Positions 1 through 8,377 are shown, counted from the stretch's first letter. The stretch is DNA of 64,000 bases from Hyphomicrobiales bacterium (GCA_900469955.1 UBYX01000030.1:26927-90926), one strand, 5' to 3'. Notes: generated from the sequence alone by a model not told the origin. Numbers and translations: made by a program.

Positions 1-838
1 TCACCGGGCCAAAACCGCCGGAACGGTTCAGTTGTTCGTCGACACTGCCGTTGAACACCGCCCCGAGCGCTTCGCCAACCGCTCTCGTTTCGGTCATGAC
101 CTTGCCGATCTGCTCGACGAGCGGCCCGTTCTCCATCATCCTGTCCATCCGGGCACGAGTCAGCGCGCTGATCGGGTTGTAGGCGGCGTTTCCCATCAGT
201 TTCGTCCAGATCGCGTCGCGGATGCGCTGCGTCGGCACGATGGTGATGCCGGCACGGCCGAAAAGATCGGAAATGGACACGAGGTCCTGTGAGAGCTCGC
301 CTGAGGGTTCGCCGAGGAAAAAGCGGCCGTCGCCATACAGTCGGACCATGCCGGGCTGCATCACTTCGCCGCCTTGATAGGCGACGCAACCGATCACTCG
401 CTCGGGTCCGACGAGCCGCCAGAGTCTTCCGTCGGGGTCGAGTTCGGGCAACTGGCGTTCCGGATAGCCGCTTTCCTCGTCCCGGTGAAAGTACCACCAG
501 GGAATACCGTTGACGACCGGCACGACGCGGGTTCCCTCCTTGAGGAGGCCGGCAAGGCCTTCGGCCGCATCAGCAAGCTGATGGCCCTTGACGCCGGTGA
601 TGATGAGATCCTGTTTCGGCAATTCCCCTGGATCGCTGGTGGCGAGAAGCCGCACGTTCAGCGAGCCTTCTTCACCGGTCTTGACGATGGTGAGACCCTT
701 TTCGCGGATCGCCTCCAAATGCGCACCGCGGGCGATGACCGAAACATTCACCACGTCGCCAACCGTGCTGGCGATCTTCGCGGCAAATGCTCCGCCGAGA
801 GCGCCCGCGCCATAGACACAGATATTCTGGATCGCCAT
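1..838 (-). CDS. panE: 2-dehydropantoate 2-reductase (ketopantoate reductase), C-terminus cut by window edge
   Basis: Reads from an ATG at 838 toward the window start and has no stop before base 1, so the C-terminus is missing. The N-terminus (MAIQNICVYGAGALGGAFAA) is a Rossmann dinucleotide-binding loop of the GxGxxG type. Further features of the PanE/ApbA family are the TGVKGHQLADA stretch with the family lysine near the cofactor, VVNGIPWW, GCVAYQGGEV, and the substrate-site segment WTKLMGNAAYNPISALTR. The family reduces ketopantoate to pantoate with NADPH in coenzyme A synthesis, although many rhizobial paralogues act on unknown 2-oxo acids. Family call is firm; the exact substrate is inferred. 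Confidence 0.88.
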   Translation of the reverse strand, partial: MAIQNICVYGAGALGGAFAAKIASTVGDVVNVSVIARGAHLEAIREKGLTIVKTGEEGSLNVRLLATSDPGELPKQDLIITGVKGHQLADAAEGLAGLLKEGTRVVPVVNGIPWWYFHRDEESGYPERQLPELDPDGRLWRLVGPERVIGCVAYQGGEVMQPGMVRLYGDGRFFLGEPSGELSQDLVSISDLFGRAGITIVPTQRIRDAIWTKLMGNAAYNPISALTRARMDRMMENGPLVEQIGKVMTETRAVGEALGAVFNGSVDEQLNRSGGFGPV

Positions 839-918
839 GAGCTTCCGTCCCCGCTTGCGTGCAATGCGGTAGATTTAGGCCATCCTGACGGATCAGGCGA
901 ACGAGTTTTTGTGATGGG

Positions 919-1137
919 TCAATGCGTTCGGTTGCCGGGCAGCAGTTCTGTCCGCCGGAGTTCGTCGATCGCGGCGACCGCATCTTCGACCGACCATCCG
1001 GCCTTGACTGCGGCTGCGACCATCTTGACTTCGGCTTCCTCCTCGAGCGCCAGGAAGAGCGGCTCGAGCGCCTCCTGCACGGTCAGGATATGTTCATCGG
1101 GGGACGGGACGGACGCGCGTGCGGCAGACGTAGGCAT
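919..1137 (-). CDS. small conserved-looking hypothetical protein (72 aa)
   Basis: An ATG-initiated frame of 72 residues between panE and the divergent ftsZ gene. It is acidic and helix-rich (VQEALEPLFLALEEEAEVKMVAAAVKAGWSVEDAV-like composition), with no signal peptide or membrane segment. It runs in the same direction as panE with about 80 bases between them, so the two could be co-transcribed. I do not recognise a family. Length, composition and position in an otherwise tightly packed region favour a real gene, but nothing else proves it. Confidence 0.5.
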   Translation of the reverse strand: MPTSAARASVPSPDEHILTVQEALEPLFLALEEEAEVKMVAAAVKAGWSVEDAVAAIDELRRTELLPGNRTH

Positions 1138-1369
1138 GGTACGCGATGCTCCTCTCTCGTATTATCTCATTTTTGTGATCAGACTCTTCACAATTATCGG
1201 CCGCGTAAAATGTTCCGTGCGCATGTGGAAAATTCTTGGTTTTCCACCGCTCCGCATCAGAGCTTGTTCTTTCGCCAAGCCTCTGCCTTGTTGCACAGCT
1301 AAAATACACGCTGATTCGGACGGCCGACGGGGCCGCTCGGGCGGCGGAGCCGATGCCAAGGAGATTGCG

Positions 1370-2395
1370 ATGACGGACGGCAAGAAATATCAGATTACCG
1401 AGATGCGGCCGAAAATCACCGTGATCGGTGTCGGTGGCGGTGGCGGCAATGCCATCAACAACATGATTGCCGAGGAGCTCGAAGGGGTCGATTTCATCGC
1501 CGCCAATACCGATGCCCAGGTGCTCGCAACCTCCAAGGCCTCCCGCCGCATCCAGCTCGGCGCCCATGTGACGGAAGGCCTCGGAGCAGGGTCGCTGCCG
1601 GAGATCGGCCGCGCGGCCGCCGAAGAATCGATCGACGAGATCATGGATCATCTTTCCGGCTCGCATATGTGCTTCGTGACGGCCGGCATGGGTGGCGGCA
1701 CCGGCACCGGCGCTGCACCGGTGATTGCCCAGGCCGCACGTGCCGCTGGGATACTGACCGTCGGCGTCGTGACGAAGCCGTTCACCTTCGAAGGCAATCG
1801 CCGCATGAAGACGGCCGAAACCGGCATCGAGGAGTTGCGTCGGGCAGCCGATACGGTGATCGTCATCCCCAACCAGAACCTCTTCCGCATCGCCGACGCA
1901 AAGACCACCTTTGCGGACGCCTTCATGACCGCCGACCGGGTCCTGTTTGCAGGCGTTGGCTGCATCACCGACCTGATCGTCAAGGAAGGCCTGATCAACC
2001 TCGACTTCGCCGATGTGAAGTCGGTGATGAAGGGCATGGGGCGCGCGATGATGGGCACGGGCGAAGCCTCCGGCGACGGACGCGCGCTGCTTGCCGCGGA
2101 AGGCGCGATCGCCAACCCGTTGCTCGACGACATCTCCATGAAGGGCGCCAAGGGCGTGCTGATCTCGATCTCCGGCGGCTCCGATATGACGCTTTTCGAA
2201 GTGGACGAGGCGGCAAGCCGCATCCGCGACGAAGTCATGGATGACGCCGATATCGTGGTCGGCGCGATCTTCGACCGCAATCTGGACGGCAAGTTCCGCG
2301 TCTCGGTCGTGGCGACCGGCCTCGATGGCGAGCAGGCGGGCGCAGCCGCAGGCGCTCCGGCCGACCTGCAGGCCATGCCCCGCACACTGCAGTAA
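1370..2395 (+). CDS. ftsZ: FtsZ2, short second tubulin-like division GTPase
   Basis: Encodes a 341-residue FtsZ GTPase. GTP-binding and polymerisation elements are all visible: the N-terminal glycine loop (GVGGGGGNAINNM), the tubulin signature GMGGGTGTGAAP, and the T7-loop region NLDFADV that supplies the catalytic aspartate. The protein stops soon after the core (…GAPADLQAMPRTLQ) and lacks the long linker and C-terminal FtsA/ZipA-binding peptide of the main FtsZ. This matches the truncated FtsZ2 known in Sinorhizobium. The start was chosen at the ATG preceded by AAGGAG; the frame is open further upstream but that part has no FtsZ similarity. No other division genes are nearby, so this is not the dcw cluster copy. 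Confidence 0.9.
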   Translation: MTDGKKYQITEMRPKITVIGVGGGGGNAINNMIAEELEGVDFIAANTDAQVLATSKASRRIQLGAHVTEGLGAGSLPEIGRAAAEESIDEIMDHLSGSHMCFVTAGMGGGTGTGAAPVIAQAARAAGILTVGVVTKPFTFEGNRRMKTAETGIEELRRAADTVIVIPNQNLFRIADAKTTFADAFMTADRVLFAGVGCITDLIVKEGLINLDFADVKSVMKGMGRAMMGTGEASGDGRALLAAEGAIANPLLDDISMKGAKGVLISISGGSDMTLFEVDEAASRIRDEVMDDADIVVGAIFDRNLDGKFRVSVVATGLDGEQAGAAAGAPADLQAMPRTLQ

Positions 2396-2405
2396 ATCTG
2401 TTCTC

Positions 2406-3101
2406 TTATTTCGAGAACAGCAGCTTGATATAGGAGCGGTAGGTGAGAATCTGCCGCTCCAGTTGGTTCGGGTCCTTGAGAGCCTTCGACATGATAATCG
2501 AGCCGTCGAAGATGCAGGACAGCATGTTGGCCACGTCTTCGAGGTTTATCGGGTCGCGCGGCGGATGAACGGCGGCGATCTCCTCGATATGGCCGAGGAA
2601 CCGGGCGTTCCACGCTTTGACGGAATTGGCGTTGGTTTCGTGGATTTCGCGGTCGAAGAGTCGCTCCTGATAGCAGATGGAGGCGATCAGGCAGCCTGGA
2701 TGCCCGCCCGGCAGGTCCCTTGCAAGTTCGCTCAGCAGTTTCAGCCCCAATAGGAAGGCCTGCAGCGGATCATCGTTAAGCTCGCGGGCACGGCCGAAAA
2801 TCTCGTCGAAGACACGGTCGTTCTCCGCCACGTAGCGGCGCAGCATCTCGCGGGCCAATTGGTTCTTGTCCCGGAAATGGTAGAAGAAGCCGCTCTTTGT
2901 GATGCCGGCTTCGGCGATAAGTTCGTCGATCGAGGTCGCGGCAAAACCCTTGGCAAGGACTGCGGCCTCAGCGATTTCCAGAAGGCGTTCGCGCGTGGCC
3001 GCTCCCTTGCGGGTGTCGCGTGGCTCTGAAAACTTGACCGCCGGTACAGTTTCGGCCCGTCCGGGAACGGGCTCCTGCAGCATCTCGTCTACCGGAGACA
3101 T
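2406..3101 (-). CDS. TetR/AcrR-family transcriptional regulator
   Basis: A 231-residue regulator. The N-terminal helix-turn-helix domain spans roughly residues 33-80 with the typical pattern TRERLLEIAEAAVLAKGF, TSIDELIAEAGITKSGFFYHF and KNQLA. The C-terminal half is the ligand-binding and dimerisation domain, with a PGCLIASICYQ motif near residue 135 seen in a common TetR subfamily. It converges on ftsZ2 with only ten bases between the stops and faces away from the homocysteine methyltransferase gene. Its target is not evident; the divergent promoter region at 3102-3264 is a candidate. Confidence 0.88.
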   Translation of the reverse strand: MSPVDEMLQEPVPGRAETVPAVKFSEPRDTRKGAATRERLLEIAEAAVLAKGFAATSIDELIAEAGITKSGFFYHFRDKNQLAREMLRRYVAENDRVFDEIFGRARELNDDPLQAFLLGLKLLSELARDLPGGHPGCLIASICYQERLFDREIHETNANSVKAWNARFLGHIEEIAAVHPPRDPINLEDVANMLSCIFDGSIIMSKALKDPNQLERQILTYRSYIKLLFSK

Positions 3102-3264
3102 GCTAACCTCCCGATTTCGCTGGGCATTGCGGACGCGCCAGATGGCTGTACCACGCGCTCACTAGAGCGAATGCCCATTCTTCTGCGAAAAATCTGCCAT
3201 TCCCCGAGCGGAACGGAGCGATGTCGGACGTCCGCTCCCTATCTTTTACCACAGGAGAGAGACC

Positions 3265-4215
3265 ATGGCCAAATATCGCAGCAACCTGCCGCAGCTCAAA
3301 GGCGCCGATTTTCTGACCGACGCTGGCCTTGAAACGACCCTCGTATTCCACCGCGGGATCGATCTTCCCGCCTTCGCCGCCTTTCCGCTTCTCGACGATG
3401 AAAAAGGCCGCGAGGAACTGACCGAATATTACGAGGCTTACCTTGCGATTGCCCGCGAGCGTCGTCTCGGTTTCATCCTCGATACGCCGACCTGGCGGGC
3501 GAATGCCGATTGGGGGCCGCAGCTCGGTTATGATCGCGAGGCGCTGAGGGCGCTCAACATACGTTCGGTTGAATATGTGGAGGAACTGCGGCGGCTCTGG
3601 GAGAAGCCGGGCGCCCCGATCGTGCTGAACGGCGTCATCGGGCCGCGCGGCGACGGCTACAAGGACGGCAACATGGACCCGCTCGCGGCCGAGGACTATC
3701 ACGCCTTCCAGACGGAAGCCTTTGCGGCAAGCGAGGCCGACATGGTCTCGGCGATCACCATGAACAACATCGGCGAGGCGGTCGGCATTATCAGGGCGGC
3801 CAAGCGCGCCGGCATGCCTTGTGTCGTCTCCTTCACCGTCGAGACGGACGGCAGGCTCGCCAACGGCAAGAGCTTGCAGGCGGCGATCGAGGAAACGGAT
3901 GGGGCGACCGGGGCTTATTCCGCCTATTACATGGTCAACTGCGCCCATCCGAGCCATTTCGAGGATGCCCTTTCCCGTGGCGACGCCTGGGTGCAGCGGA
4001 TCTTGGGAATCCGCGCCAACGCCTCGACGAAGAGCCATCAGGAACTCGACGATTCGACCGAACTCGATATCGGCGATCCGCTGGACCTCGGCGCTCGCTA
4101 CCGGTCGCTGCGCGGGAGCTATCCGTCGATGCGGGTGCTCGGCGGTTGCTGCGGTACGGATCATCGGCATATCAGGGCGATCTGCGACGCCTGTCTGCCG
4201 GCAGTCGCGGCGTGA
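3265..4215 (+). CDS. homocysteine S-methyltransferase family protein
   Basis: A 316-residue protein of the cobalamin-independent homocysteine/thiol S-methyltransferase family (MmuM/betaine-homocysteine methyltransferase fold). The N-terminal LTDAGLETTL opening is typical, and the three zinc-binding cysteines are present: one in the VNCAHPSHF segment and a pair in the C-terminal GGCCGTDHRHI motif. Such enzymes transfer a methyl group from a small donor such as S-methylmethionine or a betaine to homocysteine; the donor cannot be decided here. The ATG follows an AGGAGAG ribosome-binding site. It is followed by a strong hairpin. Confidence 0.85.
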   Translation: MAKYRSNLPQLKGADFLTDAGLETTLVFHRGIDLPAFAAFPLLDDEKGREELTEYYEAYLAIARERRLGFILDTPTWRANADWGPQLGYDREALRALNIRSVEYVEELRRLWEKPGAPIVLNGVIGPRGDGYKDGNMDPLAAEDYHAFQTEAFAASEADMVSAITMNNIGEAVGIIRAAKRAGMPCVVSFTVETDGRLANGKSLQAAIEETDGATGAYSAYYMVNCAHPSHFEDALSRGDAWVQRILGIRANASTKSHQELDDSTELDIGDPLDLGARYRSLRGSYPSMRVLGGCCGTDHRHIRAICDACLPAVAA

Positions 4216-4236
4216 GGGAAATCTTCCCCACCCGGT

Positions 4237-4285
4237 GACGACAACGCCCTCCGGAAAGTCTCCGGAGGGCGTTGTCGTCTTGCTT
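4237..4285 (+). terminator. strong rho-independent terminator
   Basis: A perfect 19-bp stem (4237-4255 against 4261-4279) with a 5-base loop is followed by a T-rich tract. It lies between two convergent genes and would terminate the plus-strand homocysteine methyltransferase transcript; the stem may also work in reverse, but the T tract is only on the plus side. Confidence 0.85.
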
Positions 4286-4293
4286 TTGCGGGA

Positions 4294-5205
4294 TCAGAAG
4301 CGGGAGGTGACCAGCAGGTCTTCCTCCTCGTCGCGCTGCCGGCCGCCGAGTGCTGCCGCCGCCGAGGAGATGAAGGCGCCGACCAGAAGCGACAGCGATC
4401 CGACGAGCGCCGTCGTCGCGGCCGCCTTGCGGGCCTCGTCGGCTGCCTGCTGGGCCGCCACCTTGGCGTCCTCGATCCTTTTCAGGACCGCATCGACCCG
4501 GGCGCGGGCTTCCTCCGGAGAGAGGCCGGCGCGCGCGGAGACGATCGTGGCAAGATAGGCCTTGTCATCTTCCGGCACGCCGCCCTGAACGGCCCCGTTC
4601 ACCAGAATGCGCGAGACCTCGGCGGTGGCCGCCGCATTGTCGGTCTCCGCACGCTGCTGCGCCTGTTGCGGGCGCAGGAGCGCATCGGTGAAATAGGAGG
4701 TGGCGGCATTGGTATCGGCCTCATCCGAGGAGGATGCCGCCGCTGCCGAACCCGCAACGCCCGCGGTCGCCGCCGCGGTCCCGGCCGCCTGCGCGCCGGC
4801 GCCCGCAAGGGAGGTCAGCGACGAGGCAAGGAAACCGGCCACGAAGATCGTTGCCAACGCCCAGGAGACGAAGCCATGCGCGGTATCCCGGAAGAAGACT
4901 TCATCCGTATGAACCGCCGCCCACTTGGTTCTGAGCCTTCCGGTCAGATAGCCGCCAAGGGCCGCCGACAGCCATTGCACGACCACCAGCCAGATTGCCG
5001 CAGTGATGCCGACCGTTGCAGCCGAACTGCTTTCCCCCGACCAGGGCGAGACCATGGTCAGGCCGAGACCGGAGCCGAATAGGATGAGGATGAGGCTGAT
5101 GCCGGTAGCGGCAACCGCGCCGCCGATGATCGGTCCCCAGGCGATCGCGGATTTTGACGACTCGACCGGAGTTAGCGCCGTGGAGCCTGTCGATGAGATT
5201 GGCAT
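4294..5205 (-). CDS. membrane protein of unknown function (303 aa)
   Basis: Encodes a predicted inner-membrane protein. Three hydrophobic segments lie in the N-terminal half (near residues 20-50, 66-90 and 112-135) and a fourth near residues 262-288. The middle third is alanine- and glutamine-rich and helical, with an APC-like SARAGLSPEEARARVDAVLKRI stretch, and the tail is strongly acidic then arginine-containing. I know similar rhizobial hypothetical proteins but no function. It shares an operon with the 25-residue hydrophobic peptide encoded just upstream (ten bases apart), with its own GAGGAGAC ribosome-binding site. Confidence 0.8.
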   Translation of the reverse strand: MPISSTGSTALTPVESSKSAIAWGPIIGGAVAATGISLILILFGSGLGLTMVSPWSGESSSAATVGITAAIWLVVVQWLSAALGGYLTGRLRTKWAAVHTDEVFFRDTAHGFVSWALATIFVAGFLASSLTSLAGAGAQAAGTAAATAGVAGSAAAASSSDEADTNAATSYFTDALLRPQQAQQRAETDNAAATAEVSRILVNGAVQGGVPEDDKAYLATIVSARAGLSPEEARARVDAVLKRIEDAKVAAQQAADEARKAAATTALVGSLSLLVGAFISSAAAALGGRQRDEEEDLLVTSRF

Positions 5206-5215
5206 TTCCGTCTCC

Positions 5216-5293
5216 TCAGCGCATGAAGAGGACGAGAAGGATGACGATCGGCAGCGGAATGCCGAGTAGCCAGAGCAGAATACCGCGTCCCAT
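5216..5293 (-). CDS. 25-residue single-span membrane peptide
   Basis: A very short reading frame, MGRGILLWLLGIPLPIVILL followed by VLFMR, sits immediately upstream of the membrane protein gene. It has a good ribosome-binding site (CAGGAG, 8 bases before the ATG), a basic N-terminus, one uninterrupted hydrophobic span with a central Pro-x-Pro and a basic C-terminal residue. The stop TGA overlaps the ribosome-binding site of the next gene, which suggests translational coupling. Resembles small hydrophobic proteins seen in front of such genes in rhizobia. Function unknown. Confidence 0.65.
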   Translation of the reverse strand: MGRGILLWLLGIPLPIVILLVLFMR

Positions 5294-5815
5294 GGTGAAT
5301 CTCCTGTAAGGTCATGGTTTGTCTATCGAAGTTCGCCCTTTCAACACGCCGGTGCCCCATTGGTTCCTAGGGGTCGGATATTTCCGGTTTTTGCAGCGCC
5401 TCGTTTCTGTCGGGCCGGTCTCTGCCCCAGTTTTCGCCATGCCGACGGACCTGGCTCTGCCATTCCGGGGACGAAGAGTGGTCGGAACGGCTTCCGGTGT
5501 ATCCGATGCGGGGACGGGGAGATTGTAGGCATGGAGCGAGGGGGCGGGGACGAAGGGGGACGAAGTTTTTGCAATCACGTAGCAACCGCCACCAACCCGC
5601 CCGATCGTTCTCTGACAAACTTGCACTTTTGATCAGTCTTGCTGACAAAGCCAAAAAGGATGAAAATTGATTATTATACCTGTTTATCGGGATGCCGGAT
5701 GAACAGAGTGACGAAGCCGCCAATTTCTACTTGGCGGAGAACACACATTACCGGCTCCGTTGCCGGGCAAACATTGATGGTGAATGAACTGCGATAATTC
5801 TCGGGAGCTCACACA
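5294..5815. other. non-coding stretch with a dispersed repeat
   Basis: About 520 bases without a convincing gene. Short frames exist on both strands but have no ribosome-binding sites and translate to arginine/proline-rich nonsense. The part at 5483-5567 is a dispersed repeat. A TGATC-rich, AT-richer stretch at about 5630-5700 may hold promoter elements for the deaminase gene downstream. Confidence 0.5.
5483..5567. repeat. dispersed intergenic repeat R1, copy A
   Basis: About 85 bases that reappear at 20414-20497 with roughly 80 percent identity, including the exact core TTCCGGTGTATCCGATGCGG and the block ATTGTAGGCA. Both copies are intergenic. A 13-base piece of the core (TATCCGATGCGGG) also occurs at 34376-34390 at the end of a gene. 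The size and location fit the small intergenic repeat families of rhizobial genomes, but I cannot name the family. Confidence 0.65.
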
Positions 5816-6310
5816 ATGGCAGGCACCACACGGCCCTATGATGAGTCACGTTTGCGGAAGGCCTTCGATGTGGCGCGGCGTTCACGCGAAGGTGGGGATC
5901 ACCCATTTGGATCAATTCTCGCCGACCATGACGGCAATGTCCTGCTGGAACAGTGCAATGGCTACAATTCGGAAGGCGGCGACCGCACGGCCCATGCCGA
6001 AAAGCTTCTCGCCACGCGCGCCGGCAAAGCCTACGATTTGAAGTTTCTTGCCGGATGCACGATGTACACGTCTGCCGAACCATGCGCCATGTGCTCAGGC
6101 GCGATTTATTGGGCAGGGATAGGGCGCGTCGTGTTTGGTCTCTCCGAGAGAGAGATGAAACAGCAGATCGGCGATAGCCAGGAAAATCCGACGCTCGATC
6201 TCCCCTGTCACATCGTGTTCGCCGCCGGTCAGCGCCCAACCGAAGTCGTCGGCCCCATGCTTGCGGGCGAGGCAGCGAAACTCCACGAGGAATACTGGTC
6301 TCGCCGCTAA
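5816..6310 (+). CDS. nucleoside/cytidine-deaminase-fold zinc deaminase
   Basis: A 164-residue member of the cytidine deaminase superfamily. The zinc-site motifs are intact: TAHAE (histidine ligand and catalytic glutamate) near residue 59, and PCAMC (two cysteine ligands) near residue 86. HPFGSILADHDGN at the start is typical of the guanine deaminase/nucleoside deaminase branch rather than TadA. It would deaminate a nucleobase or nucleoside in the cytoplasm; the substrate is not decidable. The ATG lies in a weak ribosome-binding context. Stands alone, with intergenic stretches on both sides. Confidence 0.85.
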   Translation: MAGTTRPYDESRLRKAFDVARRSREGGDHPFGSILADHDGNVLLEQCNGYNSEGGDRTAHAEKLLATRAGKAYDLKFLAGCTMYTSAEPCAMCSGAIYWAGIGRVVFGLSEREMKQQIGDSQENPTLDLPCHIVFAAGQRPTEVVGPMLAGEAAKLHEEYWSRR

Positions 6311-6677
6311 TTCTACGACATGGCACGCTAGCCGATAATATCACTCCTCGCGACGACCCCGAGAGTTCAAGGGATTGGAGTGGGGTGACGGTTGATGCCC
6401 AGTTGCGGAGGTTTCCCGCAACCGATGTTTTTTCCGATCTGGAAAGCCACCGCGCTGCCGCGCTGCATCAGAGCATGAAGTGGAGATGGAGAGGCGCGGT
6501 CGATCGAAGATCGGCCCTGACCGGCGGGTTTGCAGCGGCGTCTAGATCATCACGGCTACCACGAACTGATGAGCCTTTCGTGCTCCGATCCTGCCGCCTG
6601 CCGTTTGTTTCGTCCGCAGGATGGGAGTAGGATTTCCGGTCCTCTGGCCCGCGCCGGAGTTTTGTGAGGAGGCAAAG
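6311..6677. other. non-coding stretch
   Basis: About 370 bases between the deaminase and the DUF1059 gene. No frame has both a ribosome-binding site and sensible composition. I see no repeat or strong hairpin. It presumably carries the promoter of the DUF1059 gene, but I cannot place it. Confidence 0.4.
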
Positions 6678-6881
6678 ATGGGACGCAAATTTATCGACTG
6701 CCGGGAGTTTCCGAGCGAGATGAAATGCACCGTAGCCATATCGGCAGATAACATGGACGAGCTTGTCAATGCCGCCGTCCAGCATGCGGTTGCCGTCCAT
6801 GGTCACAGCGATACACCGGAATTCCGCACTGAAATCCAGAAGGCGATCCACGACATGGAGCCCTCGCGCAGTGTTGCGTAA
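6678..6881 (+). CDS. DUF1059-family small protein
   Basis: A 67-residue protein beginning MGRKFIDCREFPSEMKCTVA, which is the hallmark of DUF1059 (an F-x-C-x-x-x-PSExxCxxxI pattern), followed by EELVxxAVQHAVxVHGH-like helix (here DELVNAAVQHAVAVHGH). The two cysteines and the histidines suggest a metal or redox site, but the family function is unknown. The start was set at the ATG after TGAGGAGGCAAAG, a near-ideal ribosome-binding site; the frame is open upstream without support. Monocistronic as far as can be seen. Confidence 0.85.
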   Translation: MGRKFIDCREFPSEMKCTVAISADNMDELVNAAVQHAVAVHGHSDTPEFRTEIQKAIHDMEPSRSVA

Positions 6882-7177
6882 CGGGGTTCGCTGTTTTTGA
6901 CTAATGCCGAGTTGAGGTCGAAACGCCGTCTCCTTCTGTAGAGGCGGCGTTCGATCTCATGCGGCGCCTTCTTAGCCCGCCGACAAGGCTGACCTTCGCC
7001 GCCTCTCGCTGATTTCCGCTGTGCGGAAAACCTCGCGAGATCGCCACGCGTCTTTTCAAAATTATGTAGCAAATGCGACCGGCGGTCGGCTCGCGGCGGC
7101 AGCAGACGATTGTTTGTCGCCGCCGCCGAGGTGCATGACCTCGCACGACCGGTTACCACATGGAAAGTTCGAAACGC
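6882..7177. other. non-coding stretch
   Basis: About 300 bases between the DUF1059 gene and the ArsR/SRPBCC pair. An inverted CGGCG-rich region near 6925-6990 (CGCCGTCTCC… AGGCGGCG) could fold as the terminator of the DUF1059 gene. No credible gene. Confidence 0.4.
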
Positions 7178-7225
7178 TTGCGCTTCCTGCGCGAGCAGTT
7201 TATAAACTGAACTACATGGTTCAGT
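7178..7225 (+). promoter_or_regulatory. promoter and palindromic operator overlapping the start codon of the ArsR-type gene
   Basis: TTGCGC (7178-7183), a 17-base spacer and TATAAA (7201-7206) form a plausible sigma-70 promoter. The inverted repeat ACTGAAC-TACATG-GTTCAGT (7206-7225) overlaps the -10 and contains the ATG at 7216. A transcript from this promoter would begin about 3 bases before the ATG, so the mRNA would be essentially leaderless. Inferred from sequence only. Confidence 0.55.
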
Positions 7226-7563
7226 ATCTAGGTCCTTCCCTCGATCTCTCGTTTGCGGCGTTGTCCGATGCGACCCGCCGCGGGATCATCGATCAGCTTG
7301 GGCGAGGGGACGCGTCGGTCACCAGTCTTGCGGATAAGTTCCAGATGACGCTGACCGGCATGAAGAAGCACATCCAGGTTCTCGAGCGGGCGGGGCTCGT
7401 CGTCACGCAGAAGGTCGGACGGGTGAGAACCTGCAAGCTTGGGAAACGCGGCCTCCAGGCGGAGGCCGAGTGGATCGAGGCGCATCGCAAGCTCTTCGAG
7501 GCCCGCTTCGAAGCATTGGACGAAATCATCGGTGAAATGAACCAGGAGGGAAGCGATGACTGA
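7216..7563 (+). CDS. ArsR-family winged-helix regulator (SRPBCC-linked type)
   Basis: A 115-residue regulator. DxxFAALSDATRRGIIDQL followed by VTSLADKFQMTLTGMKKHIQVLERAGLV is the classical ArsR/SmtB winged-helix of the subclass that partners with SRPBCC (AHSA1) proteins; the cysteine metal motifs of arsenic sensors are absent. The ATG at 7216 was chosen because the conserved start of this subfamily (MVQY-x-xxLD) lies there. Its stop overlaps the following gene by eight bases, so the pair is translationally coupled and probably autoregulated through the palindrome over the start. Confidence 0.88.
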   Translation: MVQYLGPSLDLSFAALSDATRRGIIDQLGRGDASVTSLADKFQMTLTGMKKHIQVLERAGLVVTQKVGRVRTCKLGKRGLQAEAEWIEAHRKLFEARFEALDEIIGEMNQEGSDD

Positions 7564-8059
7564 GCAAGTTAGCAGTGCAGGTCGTGCGCAGAACCGCACG
7601 TCAGTCGAGCGCAGAGGGGATCGCGAACTCGTCGTAACACGGACATTCAATGCGCCGCCGAGCACGGTTTACAGGGCGTGGAGCGAGCCTCGGTTGTTCC
7701 AGCGCTGGTGGATGCCAAAATCGGTATCCGGCGTCTCGCTTGTATCGTGCGAGATGGACGTCCGTACCGGCGGCAAGTATCGGCTGGAATTCGGCACCGG
7801 CGGTTCGGACACCATGGCCTTCTATGGCAAGTATCTCGAAGTGGTGCCGAACGAGCGCATCGTCTGGACCAACGACGAAGGCGAGGAGGGCGCGATCACG
7901 ACCGTGACCTTCGAGGACCAAGGCGGAGGGACACTGCTGATCTTCCACGAACTCTATCCCTCCAAGGAGGCGCTTGAGGAAGCACTACAGGGCTCGGCGG
8001 TCGCATTGCCGGAGCAGTTGGAGCAGCTCGACGAATTGCTTTCCAGCATAGGCGAATAG
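7556..8059 (+). CDS. SRPBCC/AHSA1-domain protein
   Basis: A 167-residue START-like (SRPBCC) protein. After a short polar N-terminus the ELVVTRTFNAPPSTVYRAWSEP opening, the LFQRWWMPKS segment and the GGKYRLEF and TTVTFEDQGGGT strands define the AHSA1/CalC-like family. These proteins have a deep hydrophobic cavity and are thought to bind small hydrophobic ligands; no enzymatic role is assigned. It overlaps the ArsR-type gene by eight bases, a pairing common in rhizobia, where the regulator usually represses both. Confidence 0.87.
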   Translation: MTEQVSSAGRAQNRTSVERRGDRELVVTRTFNAPPSTVYRAWSEPRLFQRWWMPKSVSGVSLVSCEMDVRTGGKYRLEFGTGGSDTMAFYGKYLEVVPNERIVWTNDEGEEGAITTVTFEDQGGGTLLIFHELYPSKEALEEALQGSAVALPEQLEQLDELLSSIGE

Positions 8060-8377
8060 GGGGCGGGAAACTCGCATCAAGTGAAGGTCTTTTCCTGGGA
8101 AATGGCACCACCGGCCTTTCTGGCCGGAAGGGGCGCAAAGCCGCCAACGCCCTGTCGTTATCGGCGTTTGGCATCTGCTTCACAATTTCGTTGGTTTTTC
8201 CCTATCCGCGTCCCCTGGGTCTCGCGGTTAAGGGAGTGTTTATGAATTCGTGAAAGTTAATGGAAACTTGCCGGTGGTGCGGCCCCGAGGGCTTGGTGGG
8301 ATGGCTGGCCGCCGTGCAATTTGTAACCTGAGTAATTGCCTGCGTATCTCCCGATGCAGGCGCTGTACGGAGTAACC
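8060..8377. other. non-coding stretch before the porin gene
   Basis: About 320 bases. A CCGGCC-TTTCT-GGCCGG hairpin (8111-8127) follows the SRPBCC gene and may end its transcript, though there is no T run. The rest presumably contains the porin promoter; a TTGTAACC…TAATTGCC pair near 8320-8340 is a weak candidate. No credible gene. Confidence 0.4.

Noticed and set aside
1648..2613. 321-codon minus-strand frame opposite ftsZ2
   Set aside because: Serine/alanine/arginine-rich shadow; would also collide with the TetR gene.
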